A stretch of DNA of 57,523 nucleotides from the NCBI RefSeq assembly GCF_002102265.1, contig NZ_LQPG01000056.1, positions 1 through 57,523 of the forward strand, given 5' to 3'. This DNA is from Mycolicibacter longobardus (GTDB taxonomy: Bacteria; Actinomycetota; Actinomycetes; Mycobacteriales; Mycobacteriaceae). A program made the translations under genes and the position numbers. This document shows, in pieces, positions 16,449-24,017 of the stretch (its first letter is position 1; the number at the start of each line of letters is the position of its first letter). The notes beneath the pieces are model-generated. The model saw only the letters and a list, made by a program, of their open reading frames with translations. It did not search any database and was not told the DNA's origin.

Positions 16449-17240
16449 ATGCACTGGTACACCGGCAACACCGTCTACGACACCGTCCTGACCGCCGCGT
16501 TCGCCTTCGCGGCGTTCGTGATCATCGGCGGCTTCTTCGGACAGAGCTCGTACGGCCGGTTCTCGACGACGAAGCTCGGCTTGAACCTGAACCCGAAGTT
16601 CGGCTGGTGGCTGATGGAGATCCCGGCGACCGTGGTGTTCCTGGTCGCCTACCTGAGCGGACCGGCTCGTTTCGACCCGACGTCGCTGGTGCTGGCCGGC
16701 ATCTGGGCGCTGCACTACGCCAATCGCGGCTGGTTCTTCCCGCTGGCAATCCGCCAGGTGCCCGGCAAGCGCAGCACCTTCAACATCTCGGTGGTGGTGA
16801 TGGGCATGCTCGTCACGTCCATGCACGGCTACCTCAACGGAGCACTGTTCAGCCACGACTACTTCGGCCGGTACGGCACCGACTGGTTGACCGATCCCCG
16901 ATTCCTGGTGGGCCTGGCGATCTATCTGTGCGGGTTCGCCCTGCTGGTCAACTCCGAGTCGATCGTGCGCAACCTGCGCGACAAGAACAATCCCGGCGGG
17001 GCCGAGTACCGGATTCCGTTCGGCGGCGGCTTCCGGTTCGTCACCAGCCCGGCCTACCTGGGCGAGATGATCGCGTGGACCGGCTTTGCCGTGCTGACCT
17101 GGGCGCTGCCCGGCGTCGCCATCCTGCTGATCACCGCCGGCAACCTGATCCCCCGGGCGCTGGGCACGCACCGGTGGTACCAGGAGAAGTTCGTCGACTA
17201 CCCGACCGACCGCAAGGCGTTGGTGCCGTTCCTGATCTGA
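16449..17240 (+). CDS. Steroid 5-alpha-reductase-family membrane protein
   Basis: A 263-residue polytopic membrane protein with about six hydrophobic helices. The C-terminal half carries the 3-oxo-5-alpha-steroid 4-dehydrogenase signature: GFALLVNSESIVRNLRDK, YRIPFGGGFRFVTSPAYLGEMIAWTGFA, GTHRWYQEKF (NADPH-binding region). Enzymes of this fold reduce enones of steroids or long-chain lipids; mycobacteria degrade and modify sterols, but the substrate here cannot be told. It lies 78 bp after sdhB. The gap holds a ccccattgggg hairpin (16381-16391) and a gcgtgtc/gacacgc stem (16399-16420), so it may be separately transcribed. Confidence 0.75.
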   Translation: MHWYTGNTVYDTVLTAAFAFAAFVIIGGFFGQSSYGRFSTTKLGLNLNPKFGWWLMEIPATVVFLVAYLSGPARFDPTSLVLAGIWALHYANRGWFFPLAIRQVPGKRSTFNISVVVMGMLVTSMHGYLNGALFSHDYFGRYGTDWLTDPRFLVGLAIYLCGFALLVNSESIVRNLRDKNNPGGAEYRIPFGGGFRFVTSPAYLGEMIAWTGFAVLTWALPGVAILLITAGNLIPRALGTHRWYQEKFVDYPTDRKALVPFLI

Positions 17241-17258
17241 GGCCGGCGCTCCTTGGTG

Positions 17259-17318
17259 GCGAGCGTGCACAGTTGTACAGCCGTAGCGGCGCGTCGCTGC
17301 GCAAACACGCACGCTCGC
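17259..17318. repeat. Intergenic inverted repeat, 10-base arms
   Basis: gcgagcgtgc (17259-17268) and gcacgctcgc (17309-17318) are perfect reverse complements separated by 40 bases, in the gap before the ECF41 promoter. The core agcgtgc also occurs at 16394-16400. Such GCGAGCGTGC elements look like dispersed mycobacterial intergenic repeats; they may also terminate the upstream gene. Confidence 0.55.
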
Positions 17319-17333
17319 GGGAATCAGTGGGCT

Positions 17334-17360
17334 TGTCACACTTTCCCGGGCCCGCTCGTC
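17334..17360 (+). promoter_or_regulatory. ECF41 (SigJ-type) promoter
   Basis: TGTCACA (17334-17340), a 16-base spacer, then CGTC (17357-17360) is exactly the published ECF41 -35/-10 consensus. The ATG of the next gene begins eight bases after the -10 box, so the mRNA is probably leaderless. The cognate ECF41-type sigma factor gene is about 1 kb away. Confidence 0.85.
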
Positions 17361-17368
17361 TAACGGGT

Positions 17369-17959
17369 ATGACCACAACACGAATCGAACCGCTGTCCCC
17401 CAAGAAGGCGAACCCGCTGGTGCGGGCCATGTACCGCTACACCAAGCGCCGCTTCGGTGAGGTGCCGGAGCCGTTCGCCGTCGCCGCTCATCATCCACGA
17501 CTGCTGGTGGCCAACGCCGTGCACGAAGGCCTGCTGCAGTCCGCATCCCGCAAGCTGCCCGCCGGGGTGCGCGACCTGGCGGTCTTCTGGACCGCCCGCA
17601 CCATCGGATGTTCGTGGTGCGTGGACTTCGGGGCCATGCTGTCCCGGCTGGAGGGCCTGGACGTCGAGCGCCTCAAGGAGATCGATGAGTATGCGACCTC
17701 GCCCCGCTTCACCGACGACGAGCGGGCCGCCGTCGCCTACGCCGATGCCGTCACCGCCGACCCGCACACCGTCACCGATGAGCAGGTCGCCGATCTCCGC
17801 CGGCGCTTCGGCGACGACGGCGTCATCGAACTGACCTATCAGATCGGGATCGAGAACATGCGGGCCCGGATGTACTCGGCGCTGGGCATCACCGAGCAGG
17901 GTTTCAGTTCCGGGGACGCCTGCCGGGTGCCGTGGGCGACGGCTACGGGGCCGGAGTGA
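17369..17959 (+). CDS. Carboxymuconolactone decarboxylase-family protein, predicted SigJ target
   Basis: A 196-residue all-helical AhpD/CMD-fold protein. The CxxC pair is Cys81 and Cys84 (TIGCSWCVDFG), but the histidine usual four residues after the second Cys in AhpD is absent (Gly88), so peroxidase activity is uncertain. It is a COE-type gene (carboxymuconolactone decarboxylase, oxidoreductase or epimerase), the class that ECF41 sigma factors control. An exact ECF41 promoter ends eight bases before its ATG at 17369. The frame is open far upstream, but that is the shadow of the previous gene. Its 3' end overlaps the convergent PPOX gene by 17 bases. Confidence 0.82.
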   Translation: MTTTRIEPLSPKKANPLVRAMYRYTKRRFGEVPEPFAVAAHHPRLLVANAVHEGLLQSASRKLPAGVRDLAVFWTARTIGCSWCVDFGAMLSRLEGLDVERLKEIDEYATSPRFTDDERAAVAYADAVTADPHTVTDEQVADLRRRFGDDGVIELTYQIGIENMRARMYSALGITEQGFSSGDACRVPWATATGPE

Positions 17960-18425
17960 CCTCGATATAAGCGATCTGGATTCCGGCAGCCGCGCTGCCC
18001 TTGTCCAGGCCGCGCTCGAAGAGCCGCATCGGCAGACTCCAGTTGGCGGCGATCGCCCGCTCGGCGCGCGCGTGCTCGGACTCGGGCAGGATCCTGGCGA
18101 CTCCTGCCACCGGGTTTCCCTCGGGTTTGCCGCGGAGGCTGCTGCGGACCACCACGACGTTCGGGTTGTTGCGGATCCGTTTGACCTTGCCGGTGGACGG
18201 GTCGGTGCGGACGTAGAGCTTTCCGTCCGCCACGCCGTGGTTGATCGGGCTCGGCATCGCTTCACCCGAACGTTTGAACGTCACCAGCACAATCTGACGG
18301 GATTTCTCGAAGCCGGTGAAATCCGTACCGGTGGGGGCTCCGATGTCGAAGGCGGCGCGGTGACGCATCTTGTCCATCGCGCGGAACATCAAGGCTCCCA
18401 TTTTCTCCGCGGTGCTACCGGGCAT
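17943..18425 (-). CDS. PPOX-class (F420/FMN) oxidoreductase
   Basis: A 160-residue split-barrel protein of the pyridoxamine-5-phosphate oxidase-like superfamily. The typical strand-turn pattern is visible: IVLVTFKRSGEAMPSPI, DGKLYVRTDPSTGKVKRIRNNPNVVV (cofactor-phosphate binding Arg/Lys), and RILPESEHARAERAIAANW. Actinobacterial members commonly use F420 or FMN. Its ATG lies 11 bases inside the end of sigJ, so it is translated with that sigma factor gene. It is convergent with the CMD gene, whose end it overlaps. It could be the oxidoreductase half of a COE module. Substrate unknown. Confidence 0.75.
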   Translation of the reverse strand: MPGSTAEKMGALMFRAMDKMRHRAAFDIGAPTGTDFTGFEKSRQIVLVTFKRSGEAMPSPINHGVADGKLYVRTDPSTGKVKRIRNNPNVVVVRSSLRGKPEGNPVAGVARILPESEHARAERAIAANWSLPMRLFERGLDKGSAAAGIQIAYIEVTPAP

Positions 18426-19341
18426 GCGTATTCTCCGATCTGCTCGCAGGGCGAAGCGGTGACCCGCTGAATTTGTCCGGGTTGGCGATGTCCCAGATGG
18501 CGACGACCCGCCCGTCGCGCACCGTCATCGCGGTGACGCGCGGCATCAGCTCGGGGAACCCGTTCGCACCGGGTGCACCGGGCGTGTAGGCGCCGAGTTC
18601 GCCGTTGACCAGTGCCAGCTGGTTCGCGGTGATCAGGGTCGGGCCGTAGCGGCGCGCCAGACCGAGCAGGAACCGGGCCACCTTCTCCGGCCCGTGGATG
18701 ACCCGCAGGGCGGTCGGCGCCCGGCGATTCGCGTCGCCGGTGAAGGTCACGTCGGGATGCAGCAGCTCCACCACGGCCGCCAGGTCACCGGAGGCTATCG
18801 CGGCCATCAGCGACCCGACCGCCTCATCGTGGCGGGGATCGGGCCGCGGCGCCGGATCGGCCGTGATCGCCTTGCGGGCGCGGGAGGCCAGCTGTCGCGC
18901 GGCGGCTTCGCTGGTGTTCAGCACACCGGCCACCTCGCCGAACGGCACCGCGAAACCGTCGTGCAGGACGAAGGCCACCCGCTGGTCGGGAGTCAGCCGC
19001 TCCAGCACCACCATCGCGGCGAAGCGGGCGTCTTCGCCGGCCACGACCGCCGACAACGGGTCGGCCTCGCCGACGCCGGTCACCACCGGCTCGGGCAACC
19101 ACTCACCGAAATAGGATTCGCGCCGCCGCGCCGCCGAGCGCAGCCGATCCAGACCGAGCCGGCTCACCACCGTCGTCAGCCAGGCCCGCGGGTCGAGGAT
19201 GCGTTCACGCTCGGCGGCGTCGAAACGCAGCCAGGCGTCCTGCACGATGTCCTCGGCGTCTGCGAACACGCCGGTGAGCCGGTAGGCCACCGCCAGCAGG
19301 TGAGGTCGCAACGCCTCGAAGTCATCCACTGCCGCCGTCAT
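18415..19341 (-). CDS. sigJ: ECF41-family RNA polymerase sigma factor SigJ
   Basis: A 308-residue ECF sigma factor, counterpart of Rv3328c. Sigma region 2 spans about 10-72 (YRLTGVFADAEDIVQDAWLR), and the linker carries WLPEP at 81-85, the ECF41 hallmark. Region 4 follows (LTPDQRVAFVLHDGF...GEVAGVLNTSEAAARQLASRARKAI). A SnoaL-like C-terminal extension of about 125 residues ends in NPDKF (287-291), close to the family NPDKL. This extension regulates ECF41 activity in place of an anti-sigma factor. The HabA-like gene ends 28 bp upstream on the same strand, and the PPOX gene overlaps the 3' end, giving a three-gene unit. Confidence 0.93.
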   Translation of the reverse strand: MTAAVDDFEALRPHLLAVAYRLTGVFADAEDIVQDAWLRFDAAERERILDPRAWLTTVVSRLGLDRLRSAARRRESYFGEWLPEPVVTGVGEADPLSAVVAGEDARFAAMVVLERLTPDQRVAFVLHDGFAVPFGEVAGVLNTSEAAARQLASRARKAITADPAPRPDPRHDEAVGSLMAAIASGDLAAVVELLHPDVTFTGDANRRAPTALRVIHGPEKVARFLLGLARRYGPTLITANQLALVNGELGAYTPGAPGANGFPELMPRVTAMTVRDGRVVAIWDIANPDKFSGSPLRPASRSENTHAR

Positions 19342-19369
19342 TGCAAACCAGCCTAGGCGCGGGGATCGC

Positions 19370-19807
19370 TCAGTGCGTCCGGTCGGCCCCCGGCCGCAGG
19401 CCCACCAGCGCGATGACGCAGACCGCCAGCATCACGACGCTCAAGCTGTACAGACCGGCGTCGACAAGATTCTCCTGCCACGCTGCGGCGTGGTGGCCGG
19501 CGCCCGCGATCGGAGTGGTCCGGCTGGTGCCGAAGATCGCTGCCGCGAGCGTGCTGGCCCAGTTCACGTACGTACCGTAGAGCGCCAACCAGAACAGCAT
19601 GGTCAGCCAGCGCGCGGCGAGCCGCAGCCGGCCCCAGAGCAGGCCGAGCGCCAGCAGGAACAACCCGTTCAGTACGCCTTGCAGGTGCGCGGACAACCCC
19701 ATCCGCGGGTTGTTCATCGCCCCGGTCACCAGACCGGTGAGCAGGCCCAGCAGGAACAGGAAGACGCCGTGCCACAGCAGGGCGCGGGATTTGTCGTCAC
19801 CCCTCAT
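19370..19807 (-). CDS. Small four-helix membrane protein, hydroxylaminobenzene mutase / styrene oxide isomerase-like
   Basis: A 145-residue membrane protein with four hydrophobic helices. The N-terminal segment LLWHGVFLFLLGLLTG...NNPRMGLSAHLQGVLNGLFLLALG resembles HabA/HabB hydroxylaminobenzene mutases, which share a heme-binding fold with styrene oxide isomerase. The histidines in WHG and AHLQG are the candidate heme or catalytic residues. It would be first in a unit with sigJ and the PPOX gene. Family assignment is from memory of the motif, so substrate claims are inference. The 63-bp gap to the divergent gluconolactonase-like gene holds both promoters. Confidence 0.62.
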   Translation of the reverse strand: MRGDDKSRALLWHGVFLFLLGLLTGLVTGAMNNPRMGLSAHLQGVLNGLFLLALGLLWGRLRLAARWLTMLFWLALYGTYVNWASTLAAAIFGTSRTTPIAGAGHHAAAWQENLVDAGLYSLSVVMLAVCVIALVGLRPGADRTH

Positions 19808-19870
19808 TGCCTGAGGCTAATTCCTGGCGAGGCCCGCCGAGGCATCTTCTGCGACCCTAGAGTCGTCGGG

Positions 19871-20866
19871 ATGAGCCGCAAGCCCCGCATCGACCCGGTC
19901 CGCTGGCAACCCCCGCCGTCACGGCCGCTGCCGCCGCCGGATCCCACGCCGGCACTGACGCTGGTCGAGATCCCAGGCACCGCCCCCGAGGACGTGGTCG
20001 TCGCCGCCGACGGCAGCATCTGGACCGGCGTCGAGGATGGGCGCATCGTCGCGGTCGACCCGGTAGGGGGCACGCCGCGAGTGGTGACCGACACCGGCGG
20101 GCGCCCGCTGGGGCTGGCCTTCACCGGCGACGGCAGGCTGCTGATCTGCGACAGCCACCGTGGCCTGCTGCGCTTCGACCCGAAGACCGATCAGCTAGAG
20201 ACCCTGGTCGCGGAGGTGGCCGGACGGCCGTTGGCATTCTGTTCCAACGCGGTCGAATCCACCGACGGCACAATCTATTTCACCGAGTCCACCGACCGGT
20301 TCCGCTATGAGCATTACAAGGCCTCGGTGATCGAGGCCCGCGGCAGCGGGTCCCTGATGCAGCGGCGCCCGGACGGCGAGGTGAGTGTGCTGGCGACGGG
20401 CCTGCACTTCGCCAACGGTGTGACGCTGACTGCCGACGAATCGGCGGTGGTGTTCGCCGAGAGCACCGGACGCCGATTGTCCAAGTTCTGGCTGACCGGG
20501 CCCCACCGCGGTTCGATCACCCCGCTGGCCGACGAGTTGCCCGGTCATCCCGACAACATCTCCACCGGGGGCGACGGCCGGATTTGGGTGGCGATGGTCT
20601 CGGACCGCAATGCCCTGTCCGACTGGCTGAGCCCCCGCGCGCCGGTGCTGCGCAGGCTGTTGTGGCGGCTGCTGCCCTACCGCTGGCTGCCGGACCCGAC
20701 ATCGGTGGTGTGGGTGGTCGGTTTCGACGCCGACGACGGGCGGGTGCTGACCCAGTTCCGCACCGAGCACCCCGGGTTCGGGCTGGCGACCGGCGTGGTC
20801 GAGGCCGACGGCCGGTTGTGGATGGGCCGGATCGCCGGGCCGGGTCTGGCTTACTTCCGGCTGTAG
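19871..20866 (+). CDS. SMP-30/gluconolactonase or strictosidine-synthase-like beta-propeller protein
   Basis: A 331-residue protein with a six-bladed beta-propeller repeat pattern: PEDVVVAADGSIWTGVEDGRIVAVDP, GLAFTGDGRLLICDSHRGLLRFDP, FCSNAVESTDGTIYFTESTDRF, FANGVTLTADESAVVFAES, PDNISTGGDGRIWVA. These match the strictosidine-synthase-like/SMP-30 superfamily of Ca-dependent lactonases and esterases (Glu/Asn/Asp ligands are in such loops). No signal peptide is seen; the N-terminus is basic and Pro-rich. Starts at ATG 19871; longer starts overlap the divergent gene. Actual substrate unknown. Confidence 0.72.
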   Translation: MSRKPRIDPVRWQPPPSRPLPPPDPTPALTLVEIPGTAPEDVVVAADGSIWTGVEDGRIVAVDPVGGTPRVVTDTGGRPLGLAFTGDGRLLICDSHRGLLRFDPKTDQLETLVAEVAGRPLAFCSNAVESTDGTIYFTESTDRFRYEHYKASVIEARGSGSLMQRRPDGEVSVLATGLHFANGVTLTADESAVVFAESTGRRLSKFWLTGPHRGSITPLADELPGHPDNISTGGDGRIWVAMVSDRNALSDWLSPRAPVLRRLLWRLLPYRWLPDPTSVVWVVGFDADDGRVLTQFRTEHPGFGLATGVVEADGRLWMGRIAGPGLAYFRL

Positions 20867-20947
20867 CCTCCTGCTGTAACTTCCGTCCCACCAGTCACAG
20901 CGTGGCTACCCGAGATCGAGGTGTCGCTGCCCTACCGTGGTCGGACA

Positions 20948-22165
20948 ATGTTCCTTGCACGCACCGCCGCCGGCTTGCTGACGCTCGGCTTGTTGGCCGC
21001 CCCCGCCGCAACCGCCGAACCCACGCCCGGCCTGGGCGCGGGCACGGTCGGCTGCCCGTACCGGGTCAGCACCCCTCCCGCCGTGGACGCCTCGGAGGTG
21101 CCGGAGGCCGGCGATCCGCCGATGCCGCTGGCGGTGCCGGCCACTCCGGTCGGCGGCGAGGCGCTAGCCGGCTGTGGGATCGTCGCCGCCCCCGACACCC
21201 CGCCGGTGCCCGGTGATGTCTCCGCGGAGGCGTGGCTGGTGGCCGACCTGGACAGCGGCGCGGTGATCGCCGCCCGCGACCCGCACGGCCGGCACCGGCC
21301 CGCCAGCGTGATCAAGGTGCTGACCGCGATGGCTGCGCTGAACGAGCTGGACCCGAACAAGGTCGTCCCCGGCACCCAGGAGGACGCCAACGCCGAAGGC
21401 ACCCGGGTCGGCGTCGGACCCGGCGGCTACTTCACCGTCGACCAGCTGCTGCACGGACTGCTGATGGGATCGGGCAACGACGCCGCGCACGCCCTGGCCC
21501 AGCAGCTGGGCGGCATGAATGTGGCCCTGGAGAAGATCAACACCCTGGCCGCCAGGTTGGGCGGCCGCGACACCCGCGCCGCCACCCCGTCCGGGCTGGA
21601 CGGCCCGGGCATGAGCACCTCGGCCTACGACATGGCCCTGTTCTACCGCTACGCCTGGAACAACCCGGCGTTCGCGAACATCGTCGCGACCCGCACCTTC
21701 GACTTCCCCGGCTACGGCGACGTGCCGGGCTACCCGCTGGAGAACGACAACCAGCTGCTCTACAACTACCCGGGCGCGCTGGGCGGCAAGACCGGCTACA
21801 CCGACGACGCCGGGCAGACGTTCGTCGGCGCCGCCACCCGCGACGGGCGCCGGCTGGTGGCAGTGCTGCTGCGCGGTTCCCGCCAGCCGATCCCCCCGTG
21901 GGAGCAGGCCGCCCACCTGCTCGACTACGGCTTCGCCACCCCGCCCGGCACCCGGGTCGGGACCCTGATCGAGCCGGACCCGGCGCTGGTGGCACCCCGC
22001 GCTCCGGCCGACGCCCCCAACCCCCAGGCCATGATGTTGGCCCCGTCCGACGACACGGTGCCGGTGCGGGTCGGAGTGGGCATCTTTGGCGCAATCATCG
22101 TGTTCGGGCTGATCATGGGTGCACGGGCGGTGAACCGCCGCCCCGGAGGGGGTTCGGCATGGTGA
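20948..22165 (+). CDS. dacB1: D-alanyl-D-alanine carboxypeptidase (DacB1)
   Basis: A 405-residue exported penicillin-binding protein, same length as M. tuberculosis DacB1 (Rv3330). It trims the terminal D-Ala of peptidoglycan stem peptides outside the membrane. A signal peptide ends near ATAEP (residue 24). The serine-peptidase S11 triad motifs are present: SxxK in PASVIKVLTAM, SxN in MGSGNDAAHAL, KTG in GGKTGYTDDAG. A C-terminal hydrophobic helix (IFGAIIVFGLIMGA) anchors it. ATG 20948 starts the signal peptide directly; the longer start at 20921 adds an unlikely leader. It overlaps the next gene by seven bases. Confidence 0.93.
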   Translation: MFLARTAAGLLTLGLLAAPAATAEPTPGLGAGTVGCPYRVSTPPAVDASEVPEAGDPPMPLAVPATPVGGEALAGCGIVAAPDTPPVPGDVSAEAWLVADLDSGAVIAARDPHGRHRPASVIKVLTAMAALNELDPNKVVPGTQEDANAEGTRVGVGPGGYFTVDQLLHGLLMGSGNDAAHALAQQLGGMNVALEKINTLAARLGGRDTRAATPSGLDGPGMSTSAYDMALFYRYAWNNPAFANIVATRTFDFPGYGDVPGYPLENDNQLLYNYPGALGGKTGYTDDAGQTFVGAATRDGRRLVAVLLRGSRQPIPPWEQAAHLLDYGFATPPGTRVGTLIEPDPALVAPRAPADAPNPQAMMLAPSDDTVPVRVGVGIFGAIIVFGLIMGARAVNRRPGGGSAW

Positions 22166-22554
22166 TCAGGGCACTGCGGATCTTCGGCTGGTTCACCGGG
22201 CTGCTGCTGATCGGGCTGGGGATCAGCCGGATGGCGTTCTCGCTGGATTCCATTCCGGACGGCCAGGCCGTCAACGCGACCGTGGACAGTGAGAGCCGGG
22301 CGGCCGGCGCCCTGCTGATCGGCTTCGGTGTCGGCTACCTCGAGGCGTTTCGGCGCTCGCCGATCCCGGCCGGAGCGGTGCGCCTGCTGGCCGCCACCAT
22401 GGTGCTGCTCGGGGTCTCCCGGCTGATGTCGATGGCCGACGTCGGCATGCCGCACCCGGCCTTCACCGCGGCGTGCGCCGTCGAATTCGCCGCCGCCGCG
22501 CTCACCTACTGGTACGCCACCCTGGCCGACCACCACAACTCGGGCATTCGATAG
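22159..22554 (+). CDS. DUF4345-like small membrane protein
   Basis: A 131-residue protein with four predicted membrane helices: FGWFTGLLLIGLGISRMAF, AAGALLIGFGVGYLEAF, VRLLAATMVLLGVSRLMSM, and AACAVEFAAAALTYWYA. The pattern resembles the DUF4345 family of unknown function. The ATG at 22159 lies inside the end of dacB1 (ATGGTGA), indicating translational coupling with the carboxypeptidase. Nothing indicates an enzymatic site. Confidence 0.7.
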   Translation: MVIRALRIFGWFTGLLLIGLGISRMAFSLDSIPDGQAVNATVDSESRAAGALLIGFGVGYLEAFRRSPIPAGAVRLLAATMVLLGVSRLMSMADVGMPHPAFTAACAVEFAAAALTYWYATLADHHNSGIR

Positions 22555-22589
22555 CCCGATAGTCCGAGGCATCACCTACGGTGACCTAG

Positions 22590-24017
22590 ATGGGCCGAAT
22601 CGGGGAACTGCGCCGCTCCTCGCCGTTGGCGTTGCTGGTCGGTGTGGCCGCGGCCAGCGTCGGCGTCATCTACGGCTACGACCTGTCCAATATCGCCGGT
22701 GCCCTGCTGTTCATCGAGCATGACTTCGGGCTGACCAACAGCCAGCAGGAGCTGGTGGCCACCGCGACGGTGATCGGCGAGATCGCCGGCGCCGCGGGAG
22801 GCGGCTGGCTGGCCAACACGATCGGCCGCAAGCGCTCGATGGTCTCGGTGGCCCTCGGCTACGCGGTCTTCGCCTTGTTGGGGGCGGCGTCGACGTCGAT
22901 GCCGATGCTGACCGTGGCGCGGCTGCTGCTCGGCGTCACCATCGGGGTGTCGGTGGTGGTCGTCCCGGTGTTCGTGGCCGAGTCGGCGCCGGCCGCGGCC
23001 CGCGGCCGCCTGTTGGTCACCTACGGGGTTGCCACCGTAGTCGGGATCATCGCCGGCTACCTGTGCGCCTACCTGCTGGCCGGCACCGGCAACTGGCGGG
23101 CGATGCTGGGCCTGGCCGCGGTGCCTGCCGTGCTGGTGACACTGCTGCTGGCCCGCATCCCCGACACCGCACGCTGGTACCTGCTCAAGGGCCGCGAGGA
23201 GGACGCCTACCGCGCCCTGCGCCGGATCGAACCGGGCGCCGACGCACAGCGGGAACTCGCCGAGATCGCCCGCACCCTGCGGGAAGAACAGCAGGGCGGC
23301 GTCGGGGTGCTGCGCGAGATGCTGCGGCCGCCGTATCTGCGGGCGACGTTGTTCGTGGTGACCCTGGGTTTCTTCATCCAGATCACCGGGATCAACGCGA
23401 TCGTCTACTACAGTCCCCGGCTGTTCGAAATGATGGGCTTCCACGGCGATTTCGCGCTGCTCGTCCTGCCGGCACTGGTGCAGGTCGCCGCGCTGGCGGC
23501 GATGTTCGTCTCACTGGCGCTGATCGACCGGGTGGGCCGCCGTCCCATCCTGCTGTCCGGGATCACGGCGATGGTCGCCGCGAACGCGCTGCTCATCGCG
23601 GTGTTCGCCTTCGGCGATGCGTTCGGCGACGCGCTGGCGGCGGTCAAGTTCGGCGGGGTGCTGCTGTTCACCGTCGGTTACACGTTCGGGTTCGGCTCGC
23701 TGGTGTGGGTATACGCCGGCGAGGCCCTGCCGGCCCGGCTGCGGTCGATGGGATCCTCGGCGATGCTGACCTCGGATCTGGTGGCCAACGCGGTGGTCGC
23801 CGCGGTGTTCCTGACCATGCTCACCTCGCTGGGCGGCGCCGGAACGTTCGCGGTGTTCGGCGCATTGGCCCTACTCAGCCTGGCCTTCGTGTACCGCTAC
23901 GCCCCGGAGACCAAGGGCCGCCAGCTGGAGGACATCCGGCACTTCTGGGAGAACGGCGGACGCTGGCCCGCCGATGACACCGTGGCTCCCGAGATCGGCG
24001 CGTCGGCATGCCCGTGA
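22590..24017 (+). CDS. sugI: MFS sugar transporter SugI
   Basis: A 475-residue major facilitator superfamily sugar porter with 12 predicted helices, counterpart of Rv3331. Family marks include YGYDLSNIAGALLF in helix 1, the loop motif NTIGRKRSM, ARGRLLVTYGVATVVGI, PDTARWYLLKGREEDA after helix 6, ITGINAIVYYSPRLFEMMG in helix 7, DRVGRRP and the C-terminal PETKGRQLEDI. It is a cytoplasmic-membrane importer, probably proton-coupled. The nagA start overlaps its end by 10 bases, suggesting the transported sugar may be GlcNAc or another amino sugar; that is inference from context. Confidence 0.92.
   Translation: MGRIGELRRSSPLALLVGVAAASVGVIYGYDLSNIAGALLFIEHDFGLTNSQQELVATATVIGEIAGAAGGGWLANTIGRKRSMVSVALGYAVFALLGAASTSMPMLTVARLLLGVTIGVSVVVVPVFVAESAPAAARGRLLVTYGVATVVGIIAGYLCAYLLAGTGNWRAMLGLAAVPAVLVTLLLARIPDTARWYLLKGREEDAYRALRRIEPGADAQRELAEIARTLREEQQGGVGVLREMLRPPYLRATLFVVTLGFFIQITGINAIVYYSPRLFEMMGFHGDFALLVLPALVQVAALAAMFVSLALIDRVGRRPILLSGITAMVAANALLIAVFAFGDAFGDALAAVKFGGVLLFTVGYTFGFGSLVWVYAGEALPARLRSMGSSAMLTSDLVANAVVAAVFLTMLTSLGGAGTFAVFGALALLSLAFVYRYAPETKGRQLEDIRHFWENGGRWPADDTVAPEIGASACP

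Noticed and set aside
15531..17546. 671-residue minus-strand open frame over sdhB and the reductase-like gene
   Set aside because: It is antisense to two genes with clear family motifs and spans their intergenic gap; no recognisable domain.
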